Assembly (NCBI GenBank): GCA_037190845.1
Contig: JBBCJI010000003.1
Span: 281,429-345,428, forward strand
Direction: 5' to 3'
Length of the DNA stretch: 64,000 nt
Origin: JBEBVQ01 sp037190845
GTDB lineage: Bacteria; Bacteroidota; Bacteroidia; Chitinophagales; Chitinophagaceae
The notes below the pieces were generated by a model. The model saw only the letters and a program-made list of their open reading frames with translations, was not told where the DNA came from and did no database searches. Position numbers and translations under genes: made by a program. Positions 52,025 through 61,364 of this stretch are shown here, one piece after another; the first letter of the stretch is position 1, and each line of letters opens with the position of its first letter.

Positions 52025-53959
52025 TCACTGACGCATAAACTGCCCTGAATATACTTTCCCATCCCGGGTTGTTGTCTGTATAAAATACCGGCCTGAAGGC
52101 AAATGCTTAACCATGTAATAGGAGATAGCATCACTTCCGCTGCCGGTCAATGTATCCACTACTCTTCCCCAAATATCATATACCGTGATCTGTACAACAG
52201 GCATATTATTATTCATCTGCACCAATACAAAATCAACTGCAGGATTCGGATACAATTTCAATCCGGCATCGGGCTCATGCGTTTCTGTGGATACTGAAAG
52301 TCCATTCTTCGTAATACCCGCATATTCATTCACCGGCGGGTTCTTTACTACCGTAACAGTACCCGCAGCATCCGGCCAGACAACCTTCACCGAATCCACA
52401 ATCCTATTACTACCCAGTCCAAACAACAACTTGAACGGCTGCTGACCGCCATTGTTACCCCGGCCACCATATACCTCACGCATACGCTGAACACCTCCGC
52501 TCCATACATAGATCCGCGCACCGATACTGCTGCCGTTCACCCCATAAGGCGCATACAGTTGAACACCCAACCAGTTATTATCCTGACCAATCGTATTCTC
52601 CACCAAATGAAGCTCTCGCGGAGCAGCATCATGACATATCAGCAGATCATCATCCCCGTCCATATCATAGTCCAACGCCTCTATCGCATGAAGATCGCGG
52701 GTGTCACTACGGATCATTCCCACATCCGAAGTTATATCCATAAACCGGTGATCACTTTGTTGATGAAATAAAAAAAGACGGGCTGATCCAGACTCGTAAT
52801 AGCCCTGCGCCATACCCAGATCCATCAGACCATCATTATCCATATCCAGCCACGCGGCATCATAATCCCCGTTATGTGTAGCATACGGCGCTTTCTTCAC
52901 AATCAAACTCCGGTCCGGGGTCAGCTTGTAACCTTCCGCAGCACCACCGTTCCTGAAAATAGCGGAACGACCTTCGTTCGCATCATTGCCTCCATGCACC
53001 AAAAGAAAAAAGAAATCCATATCCCCATCGTTGTCATAGTCCTCAGGAGCCGGATGCCATAAGCACATCGCCTGACCGTTATCGCCCGCCATATACCGTG
53101 CATTATAGCCGGTTGATGATGCTACATTCGTAAACGTACCATTCCCGTTATTCTTCCATAACTGGCCGCCCGTACGGCAATAAGGGCCCGTCGCGATGTC
53201 CGGCCAGCCATCGTTGTTCCAGTCCGTCACACTACAGCCGTACATAGGCTCTGTCTGTGTAAGGCCAGTCTGATCAGTTACATTCGTAAACGTACCGTCT
53301 CCGTCCCCTTTCATCAGATATCCATGATCCCACACATTGTTCGTATAATCCTTAAACCACGTAGCTATGAACAGATCTATATTACCATCCTTGTCATAAT
53401 CCAGGAAGCTGAATCCCGTTACATTGATCAGTCCCAGACCCTGCATCCCGCCGGGCACCAGCCTGAACTTTCCGGTTCCATCCCCCAGCAGCACTTCACA
53501 CCGGTCTCCGCGATCGGTAAACTGCTCTAAACGGTGGTAGTAATTGCCACGCACAATATCCACATGGCCGTCATTATTCACATCCGCCAGCGCGGCTACT
53601 ATGGTACCACGGCTTATCGCATTATCTTCTGCCATGCCGTTTACGCCCGATTCCGTTGTCACATCCACAAACATGCGGTCTTTCAGGTCTGATGAACCCG
53701 GACGCTGCACATTGATATATGTCCTGAGCGCATTCTCCGAGCCTACACCCCAATCCCCTTTCAATGCCACCAGATCCGGATATCCGTCATTGTTAATGTC
53801 CGAAACATACACATTAAATGCTCGTAGCGTATCCAGACCGGCCCGGCCCGTTGCGAGGGAAAACCAGTCTACAGATTGTGCAGATACAGATGTTGAGATA
53901 ATTGATAATAACAGCAATAATCTTTTGTAAAACTTAATCCCATTCATATAGATCGACAT
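52025..53959 (-). CDS. T9SS type A protein with FG-GAP/VCBS repeats and ASPIC/UnbV-like domain
   Basis: A 644-residue protein from the ATG at 53959; ATG at 53947 is an equal alternative and a TTG at 53974 would extend it. Signal peptide: FYKRLLLLLSIISTSVSAQ. FG-GAP/VCBS propeller repeats with calcium-loop motifs follow (DINNDGYPDL, DVNNDGHVDIVRGN, DYDKDGNIDLFI, DWNNDGWPDIATG, DYDMDGDDDLLICHD). An ASPIC/UnbV-like module spans about 440-540 (WLGVQLYAPYGVNGSSIGARI). The type A sorting domain ends it (LYPNPAVDFVLV, LPSGRYFIQT). It starts 15 bp after the stop of the type B gene at 53975, so the two form one transcription unit. Calcium-stabilised surface role inferred. Confidence 0.93.
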   Translation of the reverse strand: MSIYMNGIKFYKRLLLLLSIISTSVSAQSVDWFSLATGRAGLDTLRAFNVYVSDINNDGYPDLVALKGDWGVGSENALRTYINVQRPGSSDLKDRMFVDVTTESGVNGMAEDNAISRGTIVAALADVNNDGHVDIVRGNYYHRLEQFTDRGDRCEVLLGDGTGKFRLVPGGMQGLGLINVTGFSFLDYDKDGNIDLFIATWFKDYTNNVWDHGYLMKGDGDGTFTNVTDQTGLTQTEPMYGCSVTDWNNDGWPDIATGPYCRTGGQLWKNNGNGTFTNVASSTGYNARYMAGDNGQAMCLWHPAPEDYDNDGDMDFFFLLVHGGNDANEGRSAIFRNGGAAEGYKLTPDRSLIVKKAPYATHNGDYDAAWLDMDNDGLMDLGMAQGYYESGSARLFLFHQQSDHRFMDITSDVGMIRSDTRDLHAIEALDYDMDGDDDLLICHDAAPRELHLVENTIGQDNNWLGVQLYAPYGVNGSSIGARIYVWSGGVQRMREVYGGRGNNGGQQPFKLLFGLGSNRIVDSVKVVWPDAAGTVTVVKNPPVNEYAGITKNGLSVSTETHEPDAGLKLYPNPAVDFVLVQMNNNMPVVQITVYDIWGRVVDTLTGSGSDAISYYMVKHLPSGRYFIQTTTRDGKVYSGQFMRQ

Positions 53960-53974
53960 AGTGATTTCAGGCAA

Positions 53975-56407
53975 TTAACGTAACAGATGAAAATTTCCGG
54001 ATTGATTATAGGGCTTACTCCCAATACTGTATTCCAGCATATATACATAGGTACCCAGGGGAGCCGGAACATTTTTATAATACCCATCCCAGCCTGCATA
54101 TTTATCCTCGGTATGAAAAACGCGTTCTCCCCAGCGGTTATATATACTCAGACCAAACCCCTCCAGCTTTCCGATATTACCCAGCACACGGAATACATCA
54201 TTCCGTCCGTCTCCATTGGGCGTAAATGCATTAGGAACCCAGATGTCACAAAATATCTGCCCAACTTCAATCGTGTCGCTGGCTATACCACAATAATTAT
54301 AAGCAGTAGCCGTATATACGTTTTCGTATCTTATGGATATTGCAGGTCCCGCAGTACCATCAGACCATATAATCGAATCGGCCGCAATAGCATTTGCATG
54401 CAGTATAAGCGGAGTTTCTTCACATACAACTGTATCCGGACCGAGATGTATAATCGGGTCGGGGACAAAAACGTACCGTACCGTATCCTGTGCTACACAG
54501 CCGTATGCCGATAATACACGAACCGAATAGGCGCCTGCTTCCGTAACAAGGATTGCGGATTGTGTATCCCCATTACTCCAACGGTATGAAGCACCCGCTC
54601 CGGAAAAAGCATTCAATATAATACGATCATCCTTACAGATCTTTCCATCTGCCCCCAGATCAACGTCCGGCTCATCCATTGCAATTACTGCAAGCGTATC
54701 CGAAAATTCACAACCTGAAACGAATATGGACATACGATAATCTCCCGATTCAGACACTTCTATATAAGGTGTCGTTGCTCCGGTATTCCAATGATAGGAG
54801 TCGGCAGCAGTTATCTCTTTCCCTATCCGTGCAGGCGTCTGCTCACAGATGATCGTATCCGGACCAAGATCCACATCTACAGGTGGGACAAACCGAACGT
54901 TAATGGTATCCCGTAACGGGCATCTGAACCCCTCTACAGACACCCGGTAACTTCCTGTCTCTGTCAATGTGAGACGCGCATCACGATGACCATTGCTCCA
55001 TAAATAACCGGTCGCTCCGGGATAAGTGGCATCCAGTGTATAAGCCAGGTCACATATTGTGGTATCCGGGCCAAGATCAAGACTTTCTTCAAATAAAGGA
55101 ACTACATAAAAAGAGTCTACATTGACTACACAACCAACCAGATATTGTACTGTATAGATACCATCACCACTAATAGCCAGGCGCTTGCCATTACTACCGT
55201 CAGACCACAGATAGTCTCGTCCGTTTGTATCCAAAGCTCCCAGCACCGGATAGGAAACATCGGTACATCCCGGCACTATCGTACTGGACGAGTAAGTCGT
55301 ATCATCCGGCATGGCAATCACAGGTGTACGGTTGGAAAATTTCGAACGACCTGTTGCACCTGCAGTAAGGGTCAGCACATTTTGTGTAAACTGACAGCCC
55401 ACCCCCGAAATGTCAGGTTGCTCGATTGCATGAACGCGGTTACTGTTATATCCCAGCACATACAATTTGGCATCGGGCGCACGTTTGATACCGTAAGCAG
55501 AAACGGAAGCAAGCTGCGTCCGGGTATTACTGAGTGCAAGATCATACTGATACAGACCTACGATGCCGTTCCCCTGAGTTGCATATAGTTTGGTATTATC
55601 CGGCGAAAATGCCACATCATAAAACGCCGTACCTGCGGCATTGCTTAACGGCTGCATATTGGCACACAATCCGGTATTTATATCAAAATCATAAACAGAA
55701 AGTGTCCCGCGTGCTATCGCCAGCCGGCTCCCGTCATCAGAAACGTCAATATTGCCTAATAACCCATTGAAATAGTTGGAAAGTCCATTCATGATCGGGG
55801 ACAACACCGGGGCATTTATCCCGTTACGGTTAATATTATATGCGCGTATGGAATCCCGCTGTGAATTGGCAAGCAACCAGAAATCACATTCTGCCCCTGC
55901 TACCGCGATCATATGTTCACAAAGCCCGGTAGCCATCAGTACTCCTTTTCTGCCGGCCACCACATCACCCGATCCGCCATTTGCCGTCATATCCACAATG
56001 CTGTAGTAGAGTCTGCCTATATTGGTATAACCAAGCACATTGGGATCCCCGGTCAGGGAGAATATATAATATTTGCCGGCGCTGTCAGGCACCGGGACAA
56101 TCTGTGCGCCTTGTGATGTGCTGGAGGTACCACCGTTAAACGGCTGCAGGTTTGTGCCGTTAGGCATGGGATTATTGAATCTGTCCCATACGGTAGAACC
56201 ATCTGTATAAAAAAGAAGGTCGCCGTTTGCATCGCATACTGCCGCTGCAGCCTCATTGGAATTGATAGAAGAGGAAACAGCAACAGGGTTGGTTCCGTTA
56301 AATGATATCCCGGCATTTGTCCCGAATATCCATACATTATCAAACTGGGCAAATCCCGGTAGAAAAGCAATTAACTGAGCAAAGAGCAATACCAAAAATA
56401 TACGCAT
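53975..56407 (-). CDS. T9SS type B protein with propeller-like head and Ig-like stalk
   Basis: An 810-residue protein with signal peptide IFLVLLFAQLIAFLPGFA. The head (about 20-370) contains beta repeats such as WIFGTNAGISFN, ICDANGDLLFYTDGSTVWD-like and VAFSPDNTKLYATQGNGIVGLY, as in WD40-type propellers. Five Ig-like modules with LGPDTxIC starts follow. The type B sorting domain ends it (VPNAFTPNGDGRNDVF, IYNRWGERVFHTEDK, YVYMLEYSIG). The stalk and sorting domain closely match the C-terminal ~300 residues of the protein at 39249. It is 58 bp downstream of the type A gene at 56465 and 15 bp upstream of the type A gene at 52025. Confidence 0.93.
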   Translation of the reverse strand: MRIFLVLLFAQLIAFLPGFAQFDNVWIFGTNAGISFNGTNPVAVSSSINSNEAAAAVCDANGDLLFYTDGSTVWDRFNNPMPNGTNLQPFNGGTSSTSQGAQIVPVPDSAGKYYIFSLTGDPNVLGYTNIGRLYYSIVDMTANGGSGDVVAGRKGVLMATGLCEHMIAVAGAECDFWLLANSQRDSIRAYNINRNGINAPVLSPIMNGLSNYFNGLLGNIDVSDDGSRLAIARGTLSVYDFDINTGLCANMQPLSNAAGTAFYDVAFSPDNTKLYATQGNGIVGLYQYDLALSNTRTQLASVSAYGIKRAPDAKLYVLGYNSNRVHAIEQPDISGVGCQFTQNVLTLTAGATGRSKFSNRTPVIAMPDDTTYSSSTIVPGCTDVSYPVLGALDTNGRDYLWSDGSNGKRLAISGDGIYTVQYLVGCVVNVDSFYVVPLFEESLDLGPDTTICDLAYTLDATYPGATGYLWSNGHRDARLTLTETGSYRVSVEGFRCPLRDTINVRFVPPVDVDLGPDTIICEQTPARIGKEITAADSYHWNTGATTPYIEVSESGDYRMSIFVSGCEFSDTLAVIAMDEPDVDLGADGKICKDDRIILNAFSGAGASYRWSNGDTQSAILVTEAGAYSVRVLSAYGCVAQDTVRYVFVPDPIIHLGPDTVVCEETPLILHANAIAADSIIWSDGTAGPAISIRYENVYTATAYNYCGIASDTIEVGQIFCDIWVPNAFTPNGDGRNDVFRVLGNIGKLEGFGLSIYNRWGERVFHTEDKYAGWDGYYKNVPAPLGTYVYMLEYSIGSKPYNQSGNFHLLR

Positions 56408-56464
56408 AGGGAAAGGGTTTTTGTTATTACATTAAAGGGTATGCAAATACAAACAAACACATAG

Positions 56465-59116
56465 CTACAGCTTCATGATTTTATGTCTGACCTGGATAAG
56501 CCTGGTGCTGATATCCAGAAAATACATACCGGATGACAAATGTGTCATATCCACTCTGATTACCCCTCCCTGAACTATGGGTTGCAGCACAACAGACTTT
56601 CCATGTATATCGGTACACCGGATATCCACAGACGTCATATCATCAACCGCAAGAGATGCTTCTATAAACAGAAAATCAGCAACAGGATTGGGATAAACCC
56701 CGAAATGTGCTGCTTCAAAATCACTGACTGACAAGGGGTCTATTGTAATACAATCTGATGTATCCATGCATGCTCCCAGTGTAACAGCAACCGCAAATCT
56801 CCCACCGGAAGCCTGTACATCAAATATCTGAAGGTTCCCTACCGGCCGATTACCGTCGTTGCAGTCCAGCCACTGATAATGGTCAAATCCAAGCGACGCC
56901 GTCAGCAAACGGCCATTCTGTGTCACCTCCACATCAGGCGCAAGCACCGTCAGATCAAGGATTACGAAACTGTCACAACCTGCTGCATTTTGAAAGATCC
57001 GGGAATACGTTCCTGTTTCGTCATACGTAGTATCCACCCACATATAGGATCCGCAGGCTGATTCGGTAAGTGTATGCCGTGTACTGTGCTTAATCGTAAG
57101 ATGCAATGACACCAGGCTGTCGCAACCAGAGACATTTTTAAAGGCATGGGCATAAACACCACTTGTCCTGTACATAATACCATTATAGAAAAAGCTGTCG
57201 CAAGCTCCTTCGGTAATGGTTTGACTGGTACCCAATATATCCAGATTCAACGTTACCAGACTGTCGCAACCCGCTGCATTCGTGAGTACCTGGCGATAGG
57301 TACTGGTTGTCCGGTACACAGTGCCATCCAGCACAAAGCTGTCACATGCCTGTACATCCAGTATGGCGCTCGTACTGTTCCGGATTTCAAGATCCAGTAT
57401 GATCACACTGTCACATCCTGCTGCATTCGTAATCGTATCCCTGTACGTGCCGCTTTGTTTTAGTGTATGTCCCTGAAAAATAAAACTGTCACAGGCAGTT
57501 TCCGAGAAACTGTAAACAGAGCTCTGGTTAATCACGAGATGCAGGGTTACGATACTGTCACAGTTATTTGTGTTGACGAATGTATCCTTGTATTCGCCGC
57601 TGGTGGTACATATGGTACCATGAAAATCATACTGATTGCAGGCTGTATCACGGAACGAGAAGTAGGACGGGACACATGTGACGGGAGGCGCCGGTACTTT
57701 AAACACAAGTATGTCACCTGCTGTCCCGTTAAGGGTAAAGTTTTTCCCATCAGAATTGATCGTATTCGATTTGATATAACCGGTTGTGTAAACATTTCCG
57801 GCGTCATCACACGTTACATCATACATAAAGTTTTCCCCCGAACCATTCTGGGTTACCACCCATTCAAAATCACCCACGGCATTCCATTTGGCCAGATATC
57901 CATCAAGGGTACTACCGGAGGATGTACTGGTTGTAGTACCAAAGATTGCAGAGCCTTTATAACCTCCCGCCATATATACATTCCCGGTTTTATCCACGGT
58001 AATACCCATTGCATTCCCATCACTCATCATAATACTTCTTGCCGTAACAAACTTCCCTACAGAATCCAGTTTCGACCAAAAAACACTGCGGGCACTGGGA
58101 ACATGAGAGGACATTGATTCATTGCCACTACCCGGATCAAAATCCACTGTACCGATAAAAGAACCGCATACATACACATTACAATCCTCATCTGTAGCAA
58201 CCGACCATGCTATATCGTTGTTTGAGCTGCCCCAGATGTGCGCCCACCTGTAATTACCTCCGGTATCCAGCTTAGCTACCCACGCATCCTCTCCACCGTT
58301 CGGGCGGAGATCCGTGGTTGCTCCTGATGCAAGCGTAAGTGTTACGTTGCTGGTCAAAGACCCTGCAACATACACGCCTCCCTGATGATCTACAGAAATA
58401 TCATGGGCCTTATCGTTGGTGGAACCACCTCCTATTTTGTTAGCCCATATAAAATTACCTGCTGTATCCGATTTAGCTACAAAGGCATCTAATTGACCAT
58501 TGGTAACTAAAGTAATGTTGTCAAATTTCAAACCCGCACCGCCACTGTTAAAACGACCGGCCAGATACACACCTCCCCATGGATCAAGCGCCACCCTAAA
58601 AGCATAATCCTCACCAGGCCCGCTGGCAGTTTTCACCCATATAAAATTGCCCGCTGTGTCAATTTTAAGTAAAAAAACATCTGCGGTACCCGTGCTTGTA
58701 ACAGTACCTCCTGTACCAGGATCAAAAACAGCAGTACCTGCTGTTTGTCCGGTTATATAAAGATGACCATACGGGTCTGCTACGATACCTAAACCGCGGT
58801 CTTCACTTGTTCCTCCATATCTTTTGGCCCAGATCAGGCGACCTGCCGCATCCTGTTTTGTGATAAAAATGTCATGGTTGCTACCGGAAGCCTGAAGAGA
58901 AACACTATGGCTCCCCGGTACATCAGGATTAAAATCTGCCGTGCCCTTGAAGTGACCGGTCGTATATACATTTCCAGATGCATCAGTAGCCACACATCTG
59001 CCCATGTCTTCACCAGTCCCACCCATGTGTGTGATCCATTCCGTAATCTGTGCAGACCCTACCTGCAGGTTGCTGAAAAACACCAAAATGAAACCGTAAG
59101 AATAGAATTTCTTCAT
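56465..59116 (-). CDS. T9SS type A sorting domain protein with SBBP propeller and five ~46-residue repeats
   Basis: An 883-residue protein with signal peptide MKKFYSYGFILVFFSNLQVG. SBBP propeller repeats span about 25-470 (GTGEDMGRCVATDASGNVYTTG, DIFITKQDAAGRLIWAKRY, DAWVAKLDTGGNYRWAH). Five tandem modules of about 48 residues follow, each with CDSF near its start and AGCDSxVxLxL near its end. A type A sorting domain closes the protein (VYPNPVADFLFIEA, SSGMYFLDIS). It is divergent from the kinase gene at 59343 across 226 bp, mirroring the 30971/32551 arrangement. Surface exposure by T9SS is family knowledge; regulation by the kinase is inference. Confidence 0.93.
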   Translation of the reverse strand: MKKFYSYGFILVFFSNLQVGSAQITEWITHMGGTGEDMGRCVATDASGNVYTTGHFKGTADFNPDVPGSHSVSLQASGSNHDIFITKQDAAGRLIWAKRYGGTSEDRGLGIVADPYGHLYITGQTAGTAVFDPGTGGTVTSTGTADVFLLKIDTAGNFIWVKTASGPGEDYAFRVALDPWGGVYLAGRFNSGGAGLKFDNITLVTNGQLDAFVAKSDTAGNFIWANKIGGGSTNDKAHDISVDHQGGVYVAGSLTSNVTLTLASGATTDLRPNGGEDAWVAKLDTGGNYRWAHIWGSSNNDIAWSVATDEDCNVYVCGSFIGTVDFDPGSGNESMSSHVPSARSVFWSKLDSVGKFVTARSIMMSDGNAMGITVDKTGNVYMAGGYKGSAIFGTTTSTSSGSTLDGYLAKWNAVGDFEWVVTQNGSGENFMYDVTCDDAGNVYTTGYIKSNTINSDGKNFTLNGTAGDILVFKVPAPPVTCVPSYFSFRDTACNQYDFHGTICTTSGEYKDTFVNTNNCDSIVTLHLVINQSSVYSFSETACDSFIFQGHTLKQSGTYRDTITNAAGCDSVIILDLEIRNSTSAILDVQACDSFVLDGTVYRTTSTYRQVLTNAAGCDSLVTLNLDILGTSQTITEGACDSFFYNGIMYRTSGVYAHAFKNVSGCDSLVSLHLTIKHSTRHTLTESACGSYMWVDTTYDETGTYSRIFQNAAGCDSFVILDLTVLAPDVEVTQNGRLLTASLGFDHYQWLDCNDGNRPVGNLQIFDVQASGGRFAVAVTLGACMDTSDCITIDPLSVSDFEAAHFGVYPNPVADFLFIEASLAVDDMTSVDIRCTDIHGKSVVLQPIVQGGVIRVDMTHLSSGMYFLDISTRLIQVRHKIMKL
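56955..57670 (-). repeat. Five tandem ~146-bp repeats encoding AGCDS modules
   Basis: The CTGTCACAACC-like word (complement of GGxTGTGACAG) recurs near 56970, 57117, 57261, 57409 and 57555, spacing 144-148 bp. Single copies of the same module occur in the proteins at 30971 and 29199. Confidence 0.75.
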
Positions 59117-59342
59117 ATCAGGATTTTATATGCCAAACAATAAAAACAATGAATATTACAATACGCTAACCAGCCTCAAAGAGATCATTGAGCCGTTAGC
59201 ACAAATGTATCCAGTAAGCATACGCACGCACTTAAGAGAAATACCCATATTAAAATCATCAATACAAAAAGCAGGGAAATACCTGGAGAATGTGCTACCT
59301 TTCATTCAAGACAATTGTGCGATCTGTATATACCATACATAT
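59117..59342. promoter_or_regulatory. Divergent control region between T9SS gene and second sensor kinase
   Basis: A 226-bp region between divergent genes. The plus frame is open from an ATG at 59130, but its first 71 codons precede the signal peptide and look non-coding. TACCTTTC at 59296-59303 is one base off TAnnTTTG for the kinase. No convincing inverted repeat shared with 32321-32550 is seen by eye. Confidence 0.35.
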
Positions 59343-61364
59343 ATGCGACATTACGTTCTGCTTATACTAATATGCTCCACGAGCGTCGTATGCTCTGTCC
59401 GGACAACTGCACAATATTTTGAAATAGCTGCGCTCCGGAATCCGGATTACGCGCTGTCATCTGCTGAATACAAAAACGAACTATTTTATGAAATCACAGA
59501 TGCCATGGACGCGTCAAAATATAATCTGGACAGCAATTATCACCGGATCTATAAAGCATACCAGGAGAGTATTAAAACAGGACACCATCGGAACCGTTTC
59601 CAGTCGTCATTATTTCTCGGCATATTACACAGCATAAAAGGAGAATACCATGAAGCTCATAAGTGGTTTGTCAAAGCAATAGAATACAGTTATAACACGG
59701 GCAATCCTTTACATCACCTGTGCCGCGCCATCAATAACATCGGCAATATCTTCTACTTCCAGGGAGATTATCAGCGGGCAATACAGTATTATTTCCAGAT
59801 AATACCCATTGCAGAGCAAGCAATTCCGGAACATCCGATAATTGTGAATCCGCTGACCCGGATATATACCAGTACAGCCATGGTCCTTTTCGGGCTACAG
59901 GATTATGAAAAAGCGCTTTACTATCTCAACAAGGCTGAAATCCTTGCAAAGCAATACTCTGACTCATATCATATAGCACCTATATATGCACATAAAGGTC
60001 AGGTTTATGGCCACATGGGTAATATTAAACAGGCACGGTATTATAACAATCTCGCTCTTCAGGCAGGCAGAGAACTAAATAATGAAGAAGTACAGTTCAT
60101 TGCCTTATACAACATGGCCATGATCAGTGAATCCCCGAAAAAGGCGTTATCATTCATCCGGAAAGCACAAAATCTTCAGGGTAATATCAATGCCTATTAC
60201 AAAACTTCAGCCACCGGCGCAATGGGCACCATCTACCTGAAAGAAAAAAACTATACGCTTGCATTCAACTACTTAACCCAGGCTGAATCTCTTGCTACCA
60301 GATATCACATGCCGCAGATACTGCTGGAGATCAACCAACACCTTGCCAATCTCCATGATCAAACCGGCAACTTTAAAAAAGCGCATGACTACCGGCTCTT
60401 TGCCTATAAACTGAATGACAGCCTGCTCAATAAAGAAAAAACACTTGCCATTAATGCACTGGAAATAAAATACCGCACTGCCCAAAAAGATATGGAGCTC
60501 AGTCGAAAGCAGTTACTTATTAACCAACAGGAGCAGGAGCTCAGCCGGAACAATATCATTATCGGTATCAGTACCATGGGTATCCTGATGCTCACAAGCA
60601 TCTCTCTTTTTCTCTTCGTACTTAACAGAAACAACCGGCACCGACAATCCTTACAACAGCAAAAAATACGCAGCCTGGAACAAGAACAGGAAATACGCGA
60701 ACTCAAAGCCGTAATGACAGGGGAAGAAAAAGAACGTACCCGGCTCGCCCGCGAATTACATGACGGTATCGGTGGGATGCTTGCCGCTATCAAAATGAAC
60801 TTCAGCAGTCTTAAAAAGCAATACGCGCCTGTATTGACAGAGACCGGAGAACCTGAGAAAACCAACGGCTTTACAAAAATCATGGAGCTGATCAATACAA
60901 CCGGTATTGAAATAAGAGAAACCGCACATAACCTGATGCCGGATATCCTTACCCGGCACGGTCTTGCAGAAGCGCTTAACCTGTTTACATCCAAAATAAA
61001 CTCCGGTAATGATGTTTATATAAAGTTGCAGACAGAAGGGAAGATAAATGATATCCCGCAAAGCATTCAACTCTCGCTTTACCGGATCATACAGGAACTC
61101 GTCCAGAATATCACCAAACACGCATCTGCAAGCATAGCCCTGATACACATTTCCCTAAGCCGGGATGGCATAACCCATATTCTTATCAGAGATAACGGAA
61201 AGGGATTTGATCCGGGAACAACAACCGAAGGGATCGGACTGCAAAACGTACGCTCCCGGGTTAAGATACTGCATGGCACGTTGTCCGTTACCACAGCGCC
61301 CCGGGAAGGCACCACCATAGAAGTACGCTTAAATATAAAGGAACTTAAAGACACATCTGCATGA
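59343..61364 (+). CDS. Sensor histidine kinase with TPR sensor region (HisKA_3/HATPase_c)
   Basis: A 673-residue protein from the ATG at 59343 (RHYVLLILICSTSVVCSV signal). The frame extends to 59130, giving 744 residues, but the extra part is not hydrophobic and precedes the signal. TPR repeats fill about 50-380 (NIGNIFYFQGDYQRAIQYY is a clear unit). One membrane helix (IIIGISTMGILMLTSISLFLF) and a coiled coil lead to the HisKA_3 domain with phosphoacceptor H473 in ARELHDGIGG. The ATPase motifs are IIQELVQNITKHA, DNGKGFDPG and GIGLQNVRSRV. The regulator gene overlaps by 4 bp (ATGA). It is a paralogue of 32551-34488. Confidence 0.94.
   Translation: MRHYVLLILICSTSVVCSVRTTAQYFEIAALRNPDYALSSAEYKNELFYEITDAMDASKYNLDSNYHRIYKAYQESIKTGHHRNRFQSSLFLGILHSIKGEYHEAHKWFVKAIEYSYNTGNPLHHLCRAINNIGNIFYFQGDYQRAIQYYFQIIPIAEQAIPEHPIIVNPLTRIYTSTAMVLFGLQDYEKALYYLNKAEILAKQYSDSYHIAPIYAHKGQVYGHMGNIKQARYYNNLALQAGRELNNEEVQFIALYNMAMISESPKKALSFIRKAQNLQGNINAYYKTSATGAMGTIYLKEKNYTLAFNYLTQAESLATRYHMPQILLEINQHLANLHDQTGNFKKAHDYRLFAYKLNDSLLNKEKTLAINALEIKYRTAQKDMELSRKQLLINQQEQELSRNNIIIGISTMGILMLTSISLFLFVLNRNNRHRQSLQQQKIRSLEQEQEIRELKAVMTGEEKERTRLARELHDGIGGMLAAIKMNFSSLKKQYAPVLTETGEPEKTNGFTKIMELINTTGIEIRETAHNLMPDILTRHGLAEALNLFTSKINSGNDVYIKLQTEGKINDIPQSIQLSLYRIIQELVQNITKHASASIALIHISLSRDGITHILIRDNGKGFDPGTTTEGIGLQNVRSRVKILHGTLSVTTAPREGTTIEVRLNIKELKDTSA

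Noticed and set aside
59130..59342. Extended N-terminus of the kinase at 59343
   Set aside because: The 71 added residues precede a good signal peptide and have no homology-like features.
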